Below, in pieces: positions 1 through 10,460 of a stretch of 64,000 nucleotides of DNA (position 1 is the stretch's first letter; each line of letters opens with the position of its first letter). The translations under genes and the position numbers were made by a program. The notes under the pieces were generated by a model. The model saw only the letters and a list, made by a program, of their open reading frames with translations, ran no database searches and was not told the DNA's origin. The stretch is from Lasiosphaeria ovina (taxonomy: Eukaryota; Ascomycota; Sordariomycetes; Sordariales; Lasiosphaeriaceae): assembly GCA_033439765.1 (NCBI GenBank), contig JAULSN010000007.1, positions 682,001-746,000 of the forward strand, written 5' to 3'.

Positions 1-2838
1 CGAGCAGCAGCAGCGGCGTGCCTCCTTCGTCCACTATTATCGTGAGCTCGACCTCGCTGCCACCGGCGTCGAGCGCGCCCCCGGACCCCACCTGCAGCTT
101 CACGTCGGTGACGTGCGTGACCACGACCACGGTCGACGTCATCTTCCGCCGCGGCGTCGTCACGAGCTGCGACACGTTCTGCTACACGCCCTCGTCGTCG
201 GTTGCCGTCACCGTGGTGTCGAATTCGTCGTCGAGCAGTGCGGTCCCGTCGTCTGTGTTTTCGTCGGTGTTCTCATCGGCGCCGCCGAGTGCGGTTTCGT
301 CCAGTGTGGTTTCATCGGCGGCTTCATCTCTAGTGTCGTCTTCCTTTCCAACATCTTCGTTATTTTCTTCGGTGTTTTCTTCATCTGTGCCAGCGTCGTC
401 TTCGGCATTTTCTTCATCCTCGGTGTCGTCATTCTCAGTGTCGTCGTCGTCATCATCAGCGTCGTCCTGGTCGTCCTCGGTCTCGCCATCGTCGTCCTGG
501 AGCTCATCGACCACACCAATTGTATCAACATCCTCACCAAGTTCGAGCACGGTTTCTTCAAGCCAAGCACCGATCATCAGCTCAACTCCAAGTGCACAAA
601 GCAGCACGACAAGTAGCACGACGAGTACCACGTCTAGCTCCAGCTCCAGCTCCAGCTCCAGCTCCAGCTCGAGCTCGGTGGTCACAACGCCTGGCACCAC
701 GACAACCCCGACCACAAGCCACAGCTCAACGGCGCCAACTTCAGCAGCATCAACCACATCTATCTCCTTGACCCCTCCAGCCAAAGTCCTGGTCGTCTCA
801 TCGTCACCCCCGAGCTCGACGGTGACTCTGGTCTCCTCCACCGCCAGTAGCCACAGCGCCAGCAGCACCAGCAGTATCAGCGGCACCACCAGCAGCACCA
901 GCAGCACCAGCATCAGCCCCAGCAGCAGCACCCACAGCACCACCTCACCTTCCAGCTCAACACCAACCTCCCTTCCCCCCACCACCACAACAACAACACC
1001 ACCCACCACCCACGCCATCCCCACCGTAGCCTTCGACTCCGCCGCCCCGTCCAGCACCACAGCACCACTAATCGCCATCGTTGGCAGCAACACACCAAAC
1101 AACACCACCAGCAACACCCCGCACGCCAACCGCGAAGGCGACTTCGCCATCTGGCCGTCGGGCTGGGGCGCGCGGCAAGCGATCGCATCCAACTTCGCGC
1201 CCGTCATCGCCGCGCGCGGCGCCACGCTGGTCCTCGGCGCGCTGTACAGCCAACTCGCGCTGCACGAGCCGGTGCGGCAGCTCGTCTCGGCCTCCGGGAT
1301 CTCCGGCGGAGCCCTCGCCGGCTCTTCCGGGTCCTGGTTCGGCGCGGCGGCGGTCGTGACGCAGCTCGGCAGCGCTTTCGCGGGCGGGGCATCGTTTGTC
1401 GACACGACGTATTGTCAGAGTGGTCCAGGATCGGGGGGCGACCTCAACCCGTGCGTGCCGCGCGTCAGCGTGAACCGCTGGGTGCTGGACGTGCTGGTTG
1501 TAGTGTGTGTGGTGCAGCTGGGCGCGCTGGCGGGGGCGGTGGCCAAGTGGTTCCAGAAGCCCGGCGGGCTGGCGGCGGACCCGACGACGATCGCCGGTGT
1601 CGCCGTCGTCATGGGCCATCCCGAGGTCGAGAGGTTGTTTGCCGCGCTGCCGGGCGACGCGTCGCACCAGGAGCTCAAGGCGGCGCTGCGAGGCCGCCGG
1701 TTTCGGTTGGGCGCTTTTGTCACCGAGGCCGGCGTGGAGAAGTACGGGATCATGCCGGTGCCGGAGGAGGAGCTGCCCAAGAAGAAGAAGGGTGGGCCGT
1801 GGGTGAGCGTTGGTGAGAGGCTGGCGGGGGTGCGTGAGAGGCTGGCACTGTTCGAGAGCTGGCAGCACAGCCGGCTGTTTGTCGATATGCTATTCGCGGC
1901 GCTGCTGCTCGCGCTGCTGGGGCTCGCGCTCGCGGCGCTTGCGAGCGTCGACAACCCGCAGTCTGTGTTCTTTGCGGCCGAGTTGTCGGCCGGCGGGCCC
2001 GGCGGCACGGCTATGAAGATCCTGTTTGCGCTGCTGGGCGTCGCCGTGTCGGCGTACTGGGGCCGGCTGTTCCAGGGTGCGTTGCCCCCCCTCCCCCCCC
2101 CCTTTCTACTGCGTACAATGTAAACTGAATAAATGACTTGTTGGTGTAGACACGCAGACATTCACGCCGTACTTCCCGCTGCGCGAGGGCGAAGCGCGGC
2201 CGGCGCCGACGATCCTGCTCAACCGGCACACGAGCCCGCTGTGCGCGCTGCTGCCGCTGGCGCGCAACGGGCACGTGGCGGCGGCGTCAGTGGCATTCAC
2301 GGGGCTGGTGGCCGAGTTCCTCATCATCTGTCTGTCGGGGCTGCCGTACCGGCCGGGCCAGCTGCGGAGTGAGTTTGTGTTCTGCGGCGCGGCGAGCGCG
2401 GGCATCCTGTGCCTGATGCTCGCGCAGTTGGCCCTCGTGATGCTGTGGCGCCGGCGGCTGCCGCACCTGCCGCGGCGGCCCGACTCCATCGCCGCCGTCA
2501 TGACGTACGTGGCGGGCACCGCCATGGTGCGAGACTTCTGCGGCCTCGAGAGTCTTACTACCCGCCAGCGCAACAAGGCCATCCGCGACATGGGCAAGGT
2601 CTATGCCTACGGCTGGCGGCGCGAGGCTGGCGAGGATGGGCGTGCTATCGTGCGCTGGGTCGTCGACGAGGTGCCCGGCCAGCAGCTCAAGTTGGCCGCT
2701 GACAGCTGCGGCATGTCGGCTCGCTCGCGTCTTAGTGTTGACAGGCCCGAGAGCCGGGACAAGCCTCCCCTTCCCCAGGCCCAGCAGCGCGAGTACGCTC
2801 CCGCGCATGGGTACTACGGCTACGAGAGGCCGGTGTAG
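1..2838 (+). CDS. Ser/Thr-rich multi-pass membrane protein, DUF3433-like (5' partial)
   Basis: Seen: the frame is open to the left edge, so the start lies outside the window. Exon 1 ends at 2076 and exon 2 runs 2150-2838; intron 2077-2149 is GT-AG with a C/T-rich middle and a CTGAAT branch-like site, and splicing keeps the frame. The N-terminal ~360 visible residues are almost only Ser, Thr, Pro and Val, as in O-glycosylated cell-surface stalks. Then come several hydrophobic segments (around 'VLDVLVVVCVVQL', 'FAALLLALLGLALAAL', 'MKILFALLGVAVSAYWG' and, in exon 2, 'FTGLVAEFLIICLSGLPY' and 'AGILCLMLAQLALVMLW'). The exon-2 part, with PYFPL, a conserved NRHTSP-like stretch and the paired membrane segments, resembles the fungal DUF3433 membrane family. 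Inference: plasma-membrane or wall-associated protein with a mucin-like ectodomain; function unknown. Odd: family members usually carry two DUF3433 units, but here the front half is low-complexity. Confidence 0.75.
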
Positions 2839-3638
2839 ATGGATGACACGTAGTTGGAGTCTTGGATTTTTGTGTAGATGAGTAATGGACAAATGATTTA
2901 CAATTCTTTTGGCTTGTCGTGTATGTTTTAGATGGATGGCTTAAGCCAAAGAAAAAACAGGATACACAGCTTTCCGTTACCTCAGTGACAGGCGACCAGT
3001 CAAACAGTCAGCCCCGCCACTCAGTTTCTCATGGACTTCGATGTAGCATGACCGGCGCGTTCTTCATTCTCCTTACTTTGCTCGGTGTGATGGGAAAGAT
3101 GTCTACCTTGTTGTTGGTGGGTGGGACTGAAGCGAAGGAGCCGGTTTTGATTGGAAGGGCCAGGGGGTGTATTTACATCTATCTCCACCACATATTTGCA
3201 CTCGCTCTAGTCTATCGATATCAAGTCTGAAGGAAACAGGGCTAAGGGGGCGAGAGGGGAATGAAGGGGAAGAGGAAGCACCGATGGGCAATTACAATAG
3301 CAATGAGAGGCGGTGTTGGAGAGGGCAATTAAGGGGGCAAGGGCAAGGGCAAGGGGGATGTGATGTGGAGGGGATGTGGAAGGGAAATACTAGTGCAAGG
3401 GATGTGTGAGCCCGGGGAGTGTACAGAGACAAATCAAAGAACAAAAACCAGCCCTATTAAATACAACGCCAAACCCTCAAGGCCCAGTCCTAAAAGACAA
3501 ACCCCATCTCAACTTCACAGAAATCTCGACGTCATTCAAACTAAGAAAATGGTCAGCCACACCACCGTCTCACTCATACATCAAAGACACCACTCACCGC
3601 TCGAGTCTGTCCAAACAAGCTCACGCACACGACGAGAC
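2839..3638. other. intergenic, no gene seen
   Basis: Convergent spacer between the membrane protein and the minus-strand microprotein. It holds purine-rich GGGCAAGGGCAAGG repeats near 3330-3360 but no frame with homology or coding character that I can defend. Confidence 0.5.
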
Positions 3639-3833
3639 CTAAAACTTGATCCCGCCGACAGCGCCACCAACCTGGCCCGCAACACCGCCAGCCTGACCCC
3701 CCACATTGTTGCCTGCGCCAACCACGGCTCCCGCGCCCTTGTTCGCCACATTGCCGGCCTCTTTGCCGGCTGTACCGGCGGCGCCCTTGGCAACGTCCAT
3801 GGCAATATCTTGCTTGGAGAAGCAGCTGCCCAT
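3639..3833 (-). CDS. 64-aa Gly/Ala-rich protein with N-terminal lipidation signal
   Basis: A single-exon 64-residue frame starting MGSCFSKQ. Gly2, Ser6 and Lys7 fit the N-myristoylation consensus, and Cys4 is a likely palmitoylation site, the dual-lipid pattern of many membrane-anchored signalling proteins. The rest is Gly/Ala/Val/Asn-rich with repeated GxxxG-type spacing (AKGAAGTAGKEAG..., VGGQAGGVAGQVGGAVGG), which could form a glycine-zipper helix or stay disordered. I do not recognise a named family. A 23-base G run (C run in sense) lies about 110 nt upstream in the probable leader. Inference: small peripheral membrane protein on the cytosolic face. The first-residue pattern and unbroken frame argue for a real gene; the short length keeps doubt. 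Confidence 0.6.
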   Translation of the reverse strand: MGSCFSKQDIAMDVAKGAAGTAGKEAGNVANKGAGAVVGAGNNVGGQAGGVAGQVGGAVGGIKF

Positions 3834-3944
3834 CGTGATATTTGTCGTGTGCGTGTCGTGTGCTGGGGGAGTTGGCCGAGGGCCTCTGTCGGGGCAATGA
3901 CTGGGAGAGTGACGTGCAAGGGAGGAGAGTCAACGAATACAAAA

Positions 3945-3967
3945 GGGGGGGGGGGGGGGGGGGGGGG
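3945..3967. repeat. poly(G) run, 23 bases
   Basis: Uninterrupted G homopolymer, on the template side of the probable 5' leader of the 64-aa protein. It may be a sequencing or assembly weak point, or a G-quadruplex-prone tract. Confidence 0.9.
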
Positions 3968-5266
3968 ACCAATGAACTCCTTGGCAGAGGCTGAGACCGC
4001 AACAGGGAATGATTGGATGGTGTTGTCATCAGCAGAGCCAAGACCGCCTCGGCAAAGACAGCACGCCGCCGGGTTTATATGCGCCGCCGTGCCACTGCGC
4101 CAGCGAAAGAAATCATCAGAACAGCGAGAAGAAAAGGGGTCGGAAGAAAAAAGGCGCGTTTTGCTGTGCACCCCCCGAGACCTGGCCAGTGGGATGAAAG
4201 AGGCCACGCCAGGCCTAACAGGCCAGAGAGCAGCAGACTTTGACACACCACACCGTTTCTCGTCGAGTCTGTTGCACTTACAGTTTGTGTGTGTGACTGC
4301 GGCGTGAGGAGAAGTCCTCCCAATTCTCACCACACGGCAAGAAAAGGGGGAAAAAAGGAATAGAAAGCAAAAACGGCTTCCGTCCAGCACGCAGCCAGAG
4401 CGCGAGCGCAAGCGCAAGCGTGACAAGAAAAGACCGAAACACAATGGAACTGGGACCAACGCGGGATGTATCAAATTAAACCCTGAGAGCGGCAATTTGC
4501 AAAACAGGCGGCCGGAAATCGCACCCGGCCTCTGAGTGCGCGGGCGGCACACACGGCAACTCAAGCCGGCCGAGACACGTCTCGGACGGTGCCCTTGGGA
4601 TGGGGGACGGGAGGGGGGCGGCGTCGAACGGCTACGCCGCACGGCAAATACTGAAACGCAAAACACACACACACACACAGCCCAGCATACCTAGGTAAAT
4701 CATCTGATGGACCCCTTGAGACGAGAACGCGCCGCCAACCCACTTGCCTACCTAGGTACATTGCTGTTTGTTTCGGGACGAACGCGGGCCGGACGGAACT
4801 GACGAGTCTTGCGACTTGCGACGGGTCGTTGGTAGCGGTGGCAGTGACACGGAGCGGCGCGACTGTGCATGCATGCATGCAAAACCGAACAGGCGTGCAC
4901 CTTGATTGGAGACTTGTTTCTTGTCTCCCCTCTGGGTGGCACAAGCTCGCCGTTGCCACGGCCGGGGTGTGGTCCTGTGGTTGGTTTTGTTTCTCGAGCT
5001 GAGACGGACAATTTGTTTCGATGAAATGATTTGGTGATTGGTAGACGCTGTGATGAGCTCTTCGAAACGGGAGTCAAAGTGGACTCAAGACAGTCAACCA
5101 TATTTTGACACCTGTTTTTAAATCATATTGATTACACTTTCCGGTCTGCCCTTTTGTAGTTCCGTTCTCACATGTCCTTTTCCCTATCTCCCCGCTGCCT
5201 TGCCTCGACAACCCTTTGATTGCATTACCTTGCCAAAACTTCAACCCCGGCCATACACCACCCAGT
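3968..5266. other. intergenic with simple repeats and CCTAGG palindromes
   Basis: No gene supported. It contains an (AC)n run near 4663-4679, a (TGCA)n run near 4866-4880 and two copies of the palindrome TACCTAGGTA at 4688-4697 and 4749-4758. Confidence 0.5.
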
Positions 5267-7813
5267 CTAGTCGACAACGCCCTTTGGCAGTATCGCGACA
5301 TAGTCCAGCGGCGCCGGCTCGTTCCCGTCGGCCAGGCCAATGATCTTGAGCACGTCGCCCCGCTTGACGTCGACGTCTGGGATGGTGATGCGGGTGGCCG
5401 AGTGAGCGTCGAGCTTGGTCGAGAATTCGTGGCCCAGGCGGTCCTCGAGATCGCCATACCACTCGTGCAGCGGCTCGCCGTTCAGGAAGGCACCGTAGTG
5501 CGCCCGGCCACCAGCAACATCGAAGTAGCCGACGGCGACGTCGTACGTGCCCGAGGGGAAATCCAGCACCGCTGCGGCCTCGCCTGACCCATTATTGTTG
5601 GGGCCCGAGCCGACGACGATGGCGGTGAAATTCGACGCGGCCTCGAACGGGTCGACGGCCACGGGCCGGTAGCCGCCGCTGAGCGCCATGCTCTCAGCCT
5701 CGATGCGGTACGGGTGGTGGCCGACGCGGCCGGCCTCGTCGGCGATGCCCGAGAGGTTGTAATAATAGCCGGCAACGGCGTCCCGCCACACGAGCGCGTG
5801 ACCCGCCTGGAACCGCAGCTTAAATAGCACGTCGTCAAACCGCTCCCCGTCTACCTTGCCCTGCAGCGACTGCCACGCCGGCACAAACGTCTGTGCCGTC
5901 GCGGCGCCGTCGTAGTGGGCGTCGTAGAAGTGCTGAATCACTGTCTTGCCCGAGTGCAGGCGGTGCGTGTAGTTAACGTGATGGAACCACAGAAGGAAGT
6001 TGTCAGGAGTCGTCTCGAGATTCTCAAACACGGCGGCCACCTCGGGAGGATACTGGCCCGAGTTGCCGGTGCCGTTGGACACGGTTCTGTCCATGCCGAT
6101 CGTGCTTTTGTCGGCACGCGTCCACTGGCCCCATCGGTTCTCTTGGCACTGCGGACAGGGGCCAAAGTGTGTGTAAAGAATGTCGGTCAGCGTCTGGATG
6201 CCGAGGTTGCCCGTGTAGTTCTCATAGGCTGGCCACGACGCCATGGAAATATCCGTGATGACCTTGACCACGCTCGGCTCCGACCCAAACGTGAGGCGGA
6301 TCCAGTCCTGCAGAAGAGACTGAATATCTCCCGTGGGATCCCAGGCCAGGCGGCCGTAGGCGTACAGATTCGACATGGCGAGGTGGCTGCCGAGCCAGTT
6401 CGGGTTGGTTCCAACGTTGACGACGCCGGCATACCCGCCGAGGGTACGGCTGAAGCGCTGACCCGAGACAATATCGCGGACGAGAGAGGGCTTGCTGCCG
6501 ACCCTCATGTCAAAGTCCAGGATGGTCTTCCACAGCGGCGGTATATACACCAAGTGGTCCTGCTGACCTAGATATTCCTGCGTGATCTGGAGCTCGATGG
6601 CCGTGTTGGTGTTTGGCAGGTGGGCAAACAACGGCGACGCTGGCTCTCGGACCTGGAAGTCGATGGGCCCGTACTTGATCTGGACGATGACGTTGTCGAG
6701 GAACTCGCCGTCCAGCTCCTTGAAGAAGTCGTAGGCAGCGTTGGCCCTGTCGTCTTTCCACACGGCCGGGTTCATGTTGGAGTTGTAGACAAAGGCCCTG
6801 AACATGATGATGCCACCGTGGGGCCGCAAAGCCCGGGCGAACAGATTCGCGCCGTCAGCGAGCGTGCGGTTGTATGTCAGCGGCCCGGGCTGCCCCTCGG
6901 AATTGGCCTTGACAAGATATCCCGCCCAGTCTGGAATTTGCTGATAAATCTGATTTGTCTTTGCTTCCCACCAGGCAATTACGGTCGGGTCCAGAGGGTC
7001 AAAGGTGGCGGTTTCTTTCAGCCCGTCAGGCCCCGGAGAAGCAAAGTTGAGCGAGATGCCCACCCTGATCCCGTATGGACGCATGGAATCAGCAATCCGC
7101 TTCAGGCCGGCAATGGTCTCGTTGGTCAGCATCCGGGGGTTAGCGTTGACGTTGTTGACGATAATGCCGTTGATGCGAACTGAGGCGAGCAGGCGGGCAT
7201 ACTGCGACACTCGGGTCAAGTCGGTGGCGACCGAGCCGTTGGCAAAGAAGATCGAACGTCCCGCGTAGCCCCTCTCAATGGTGCCGTCCATGTTGTCCCA
7301 TTCGTTGACCCAGCGGATGGGAGCGTCAGGGTTTGATACAACGTCGGCATCGGCAAAGTTTCCCTGGGCGATCCTCGACAAGTACTCGAACGCCCCGTAC
7401 AGCGCACCCCGCTCATTCTGGCCAACTATGGTCACAGCGCCGCCCTTGATGTTGAGCCAAAAGCCATCTGGTGCAAAATCGGTGCTGAGGCTCTGGCTAC
7501 CAAGTTTGTTGTATGCCGAGAGCGTGCCGACCAAGACAAAGGACGAGTTAGATGAAGTCGAGGTCGAGTGCTCGTGTGAAATCTCGAGCTTTCGCCCCAA
7601 GATCCGTTGGATTCCGTCCTGAAGTTCCTGTCCGGCCGTATAGACGGGACTCGTGCTGGTCGAGTTCAGGGCGACAATGAGGGGCGGAAGTGACGATGCA
7701 TATTGCTGTCGCTGACCGTCAGGCAGCGATGCGTATCGCAGCCAGCCACTGAGACCGTTCTCGGCAACCGCGACGCCAGCCACGAGAGCCAGCAGTCCCC
7801 AGCGAGCTCTCAT
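5267..7813 (-). CDS. aguA: Secreted alpha-glucuronidase, GH67
   Basis: Intronless, 848 residues, the usual length for fungal GH67 enzymes. It removes 4-O-methyl-glucuronic acid from the non-reducing end of xylo-oligosaccharides, working with xylanases outside the cell. Seen: an N-terminal signal peptide (hydrophobic core ALVAGVAVA, likely cut near residue 17), the catalytic-acid motif ANSEGQPGP with Glu306, then GPIDFQVRE with Asp385 and ITQEYLGQ with Glu413. The 306/385/413 spacing matches that of characterised bacterial GH67 enzymes (acid Glu plus an Asp/Glu pair 28 residues apart), so the active site looks intact. Many NxS/T sequons fit a secreted glycoprotein. The ATG at 7813 is chosen because the signal peptide follows directly. 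It is divergent from rpt4, sharing a ~1.2-kb intergenic region with a TATA box and XlnR/CreA-like sites. Confidence 0.95.
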   Translation of the reverse strand: MRARWGLLALVAGVAVAENGLSGWLRYASLPDGQRQQYASSLPPLIVALNSTSTSPVYTAGQELQDGIQRILGRKLEISHEHSTSTSSNSSFVLVGTLSAYNKLGSQSLSTDFAPDGFWLNIKGGAVTIVGQNERGALYGAFEYLSRIAQGNFADADVVSNPDAPIRWVNEWDNMDGTIERGYAGRSIFFANGSVATDLTRVSQYARLLASVRINGIIVNNVNANPRMLTNETIAGLKRIADSMRPYGIRVGISLNFASPGPDGLKETATFDPLDPTVIAWWEAKTNQIYQQIPDWAGYLVKANSEGQPGPLTYNRTLADGANLFARALRPHGGIIMFRAFVYNSNMNPAVWKDDRANAAYDFFKELDGEFLDNVIVQIKYGPIDFQVREPASPLFAHLPNTNTAIELQITQEYLGQQDHLVYIPPLWKTILDFDMRVGSKPSLVRDIVSGQRFSRTLGGYAGVVNVGTNPNWLGSHLAMSNLYAYGRLAWDPTGDIQSLLQDWIRLTFGSEPSVVKVITDISMASWPAYENYTGNLGIQTLTDILYTHFGPCPQCQENRWGQWTRADKSTIGMDRTVSNGTGNSGQYPPEVAAVFENLETTPDNFLLWFHHVNYTHRLHSGKTVIQHFYDAHYDGAATAQTFVPAWQSLQGKVDGERFDDVLFKLRFQAGHALVWRDAVAGYYYNLSGIADEAGRVGHHPYRIEAESMALSGGYRPVAVDPFEAASNFTAIVVGSGPNNNGSGEAAAVLDFPSGTYDVAVGYFDVAGGRAHYGAFLNGEPLHEWYGDLEDRLGHEFSTKLDAHSATRITIPDVDVKRGDVLKIIGLADGNEPAPLDYVAILPKGVVD

Positions 7814-7914
7814 TGTTCCAGCTTGCTACTTACTGGTAGCCGTCAACCCAGAACCAGATCCTGACATGGATCCTCACCTGGCTGTTTCTCCCGTCCAACA
7901 ATGGCACGTTTCTG

Positions 7915-7921
7915 TTTTATA
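7915..7921 (-). promoter_or_regulatory. TATA box of aguA
   Basis: TATAAAA on the minus strand, about 100 nt upstream of the aguA start codon, a normal place for a core promoter element of a fungal inducible gene. Confidence 0.5.
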
Positions 7922-7984
7922 CACCATGGCACCTCGCCCTCTTCCCCTCAAATCTCCACCCGAGAGCCGGCCTTGGCCCATTGA

Positions 7985-7990
7985 CCCCAG
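7985..7990 (-). promoter_or_regulatory. CreA/Cre1-like site (CTGGGG)
   Basis: Matches the SYGGRG consensus of the carbon catabolite repressor, about 170 nt upstream of aguA. A six-base match occurs often by chance; it is listed because of the gene it precedes. Confidence 0.3.
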
Positions 7991-8054
7991 GTCCCAAGAC
8001 CGAGTAAAGCAGTCTTTATTTCTTCCGCCCAGCAGCCAAACCGTCCAGTGTTCA

Positions 8055-8060
8055 GGCTAA
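8055..8060 (+). promoter_or_regulatory. XlnR/Xyr1-like site (GGCTAA)
   Basis: GGCTAA, the core of the xylanolytic activator site, about 240 nt upstream of aguA. Together with the CreA-like site it suggests xylose induction and glucose repression. Inference only. Confidence 0.35.
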
Positions 8061-9045
8061 CAGACCCCGGCAACCCCAATCAGCCTGAATCATGGGCAAA
8101 GAGCTGCGCAATCGCCGTGGACCGCCGAACAAGACCTTCCCGGCCCGGCGTCCGACATTTGGCAGGTGAGCCGCGCCTCGCCCATGACTCGGCGAGCCTG
8201 CCCGGCCGAAAACGAGGTTCTGGACCTGGTGGCCTCTCGCGCCATTCCCGTCGAGCATTTACCCGAGCCGCAGACTCGGGCATCAGCCACTGATTACGGC
8301 GGCCGCAATGGAATCTGGTGCCAATATTCAGGGCTGTAATTATTCTCCCACCTCGTAGTCCCAACATGCAAGTCCTGTTTCTCAAAACTGACGAGTGTGA
8401 ATTCATGGTCACCCTTGCACCAAAGGGAGGAAGAAATGAAAAAAGAAATTGTGAGAATGGTTCTGGCTTCACAAGGTTTCATGAGCGTTGCAATTCCAAC
8501 TTAGGTCCTGCCGTGACAGACCTTGCCTACCGAGGTAAGGTAACGGCAATTGAAACAAATCCGAGTTTATAATTTATTTACATCGAGTGGATTGTTGTAA
8601 GTTTGGCAGATCCGGAGACGATGTTGGGCGGGAATTTCCGTCTCGCCTTGGAGCAATGGCCCCACACTTCGGGTGCGGAAAATCTCAGTGGCAGCCACAC
8701 TTCCCCTTTCAGCCACACAAGCCCAAGCCGGCTCAGCTAGGACCCGCTTTTCGCAAGGCAACAGGAGCTTGAGGTAAGCTCGAGCGAGGCCGGCGTCGTC
8801 ACGAACAAACGGCCTAAATCCAAACCAAGCCCAACAACACCAAACCACCGCGCACCTCACCCCATCCACAAAATCACATCCGTCGGCAATCGACCGCCCC
8901 GCGAGAAGCGACAAACAACGACCCTCTCTCCGCACCCACCAATTCTCTCCGCCGAGCGATCGACCAAAATCGCCATTCGCCGCGACTTTTGGCCAGCGTG
9001 TCGCGCCGCCCCTTCAAGCCTCCTCCACACCCACAAACCAGCGCC

Positions 9046-10460
9046 ATGGCATCAGACCAGGAGCGCAAGCACGCTCTCTCGTCCTTCAAGGCGAAGCTGA
9101 TTGAGTCGCGCGAGTGGGAGGCCAAGCTCAAGAATGTGCGGCTGGAAATAAAGGGCCTGCAGAAGGAGTTTGACCAGACAGAAGAGAACATCAAGGCATT
9201 ACAAAGCGTCGGTCAGATTATCGGCGAAGTCCTCAAGCAGCTGGACGATGAGAGATGTGCGTATCCCTCTCCCTGATCCCAATTCCACATCTTTCCCGTG
9301 CTTGCTTTTTCTACCAAGGGAAAGCAGAAACGCTGACTCTGTCCCCTCCGCCACAGTCATCGTCAAGGCCTCCTCTGGCCCCCGTTACGTGGTCGGCTGC
9401 CGCTCAAAGGTTGACAAGGCCAAGATGAAGCAGGGAACACGGGTGGCGCTCGATATGACGACGCTCACCATCATGCGCATGCTCCCGCGGGAAGTCGACC
9501 CGCTCGTCTACAACATGTCGCTCGAGGACCCTGGCCAAGTTAGCTTTGGCGGCATCGGCGGGCTCAACGACCAGATTCGCGAGCTGCGAGAGGTTATCGA
9601 GCTCCCCCTCAAGAACCCGGAGCTGTTCTTGCGCGTCGGCATCAAGCCGCCCAAGGGCGTGCTTCTCTACGGGCCGCCCGGCACCGGCAAGACGCTGCTT
9701 GCCAGGGCCGTTGCTAGCAGTCTGGAGACAAACTTTCTGAAGGGTGAGTCCACATCCCGGCTGGCATTGACAAGATCTGGCGACTTTTGTGCTTTTAGGC
9801 CTCTGCTGACCTTCCCGCCGTTGCAGTTGTCTCGTCGGCGATCGTCGACAAGTATATCGGCGAGTCCGCACGCCTGATCCGAGAAATGTTTGGCTACGCC
9901 AAAGAACACGAGCCCTGTATCATCTTCATGGACGAGATCGATGCCATTGGCGGGCGCCGCTTCAGCGAGGGAACTAGTGCTGATCGCGAGATTCAGCGCA
10001 CGCTTATGGAACTCCTGAACCAGCTCGACGGTTTCGACTACCTCGGAAAGACCAAGATTATCATGGCAACGAACCGCCCCGACACGCTGGACCCGGCGCT
10101 GCTGCGCGCTGGGCGGCTGGATCGCAAAATCGAGATCCCGCTGCCCAATGAGGTGGGCCGTCTCGAGATTCTCAAGATCCACGCGGCGGGCGTGGTCCTA
10201 GAGGGCGATATCGATTTCGAGAGTGTCGTGAAGATGAGCGACGGTCTTAACGGTGCCGATTTGCGGAACGTAGTTACGGAGGCGTAAGTTATCACATTTA
10301 CTATCAATGCAAGGTTCTCCGCTAACATTTGGCTTGCAGGGGTCTTTTTGCCATCAAGGCCTACCGCGACGCCGTCAACCAGGACGACTTCAACAAGGCG
10401 GTGCGCAAGCTTGGCGAGGCAAAGAAGCTGGAGGGCAAGCTCGAGTACCAGAAGCTGTGA
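9046..10460 (+). CDS. rpt4: 26S proteasome regulatory particle ATPase Rpt4
   Basis: Four exons: 9046-9256, 9357-9743, 9827-10283, 10340-10460; three GT-AG introns (100, 83, 56 bp). The frame and family alignment agree at each junction. The product is 391 residues, close to human PSMC6 (389). Domains: N-terminal coiled coil (~15-68, with the signature [16 protein letters not shown]), OB fold (~70-125), AAA+ domain with Walker A GPPGTGKT (176-183), Walker B IIFMDEID (about 231-238), the second-region motif [18 protein letters not shown], and the arginine-finger region [18 protein letters not shown]. Role: one of six ATPases of the 19S base that unfold substrates and open the 20S gate. Closest by eye to yeast Rpt4 (Sug2/Pcs1). 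Essential housekeeping gene with no lesion seen. Confidence 0.97.

Noticed and set aside
182..1405. Long minus-strand frame opposite the Ser/Thr-rich gene
   Set aside because: It is the mirror of Ser/Thr-rich codons (Val/Leu/Asp/Glu runs) and has no family; a shadow frame.
3581..4678. 365-codon minus-strand frame overlapping the 64-aa gene
   Set aside because: It runs through the poly(C) tract giving a Pro run and has no domain; the microprotein in another frame has the meaningful start.
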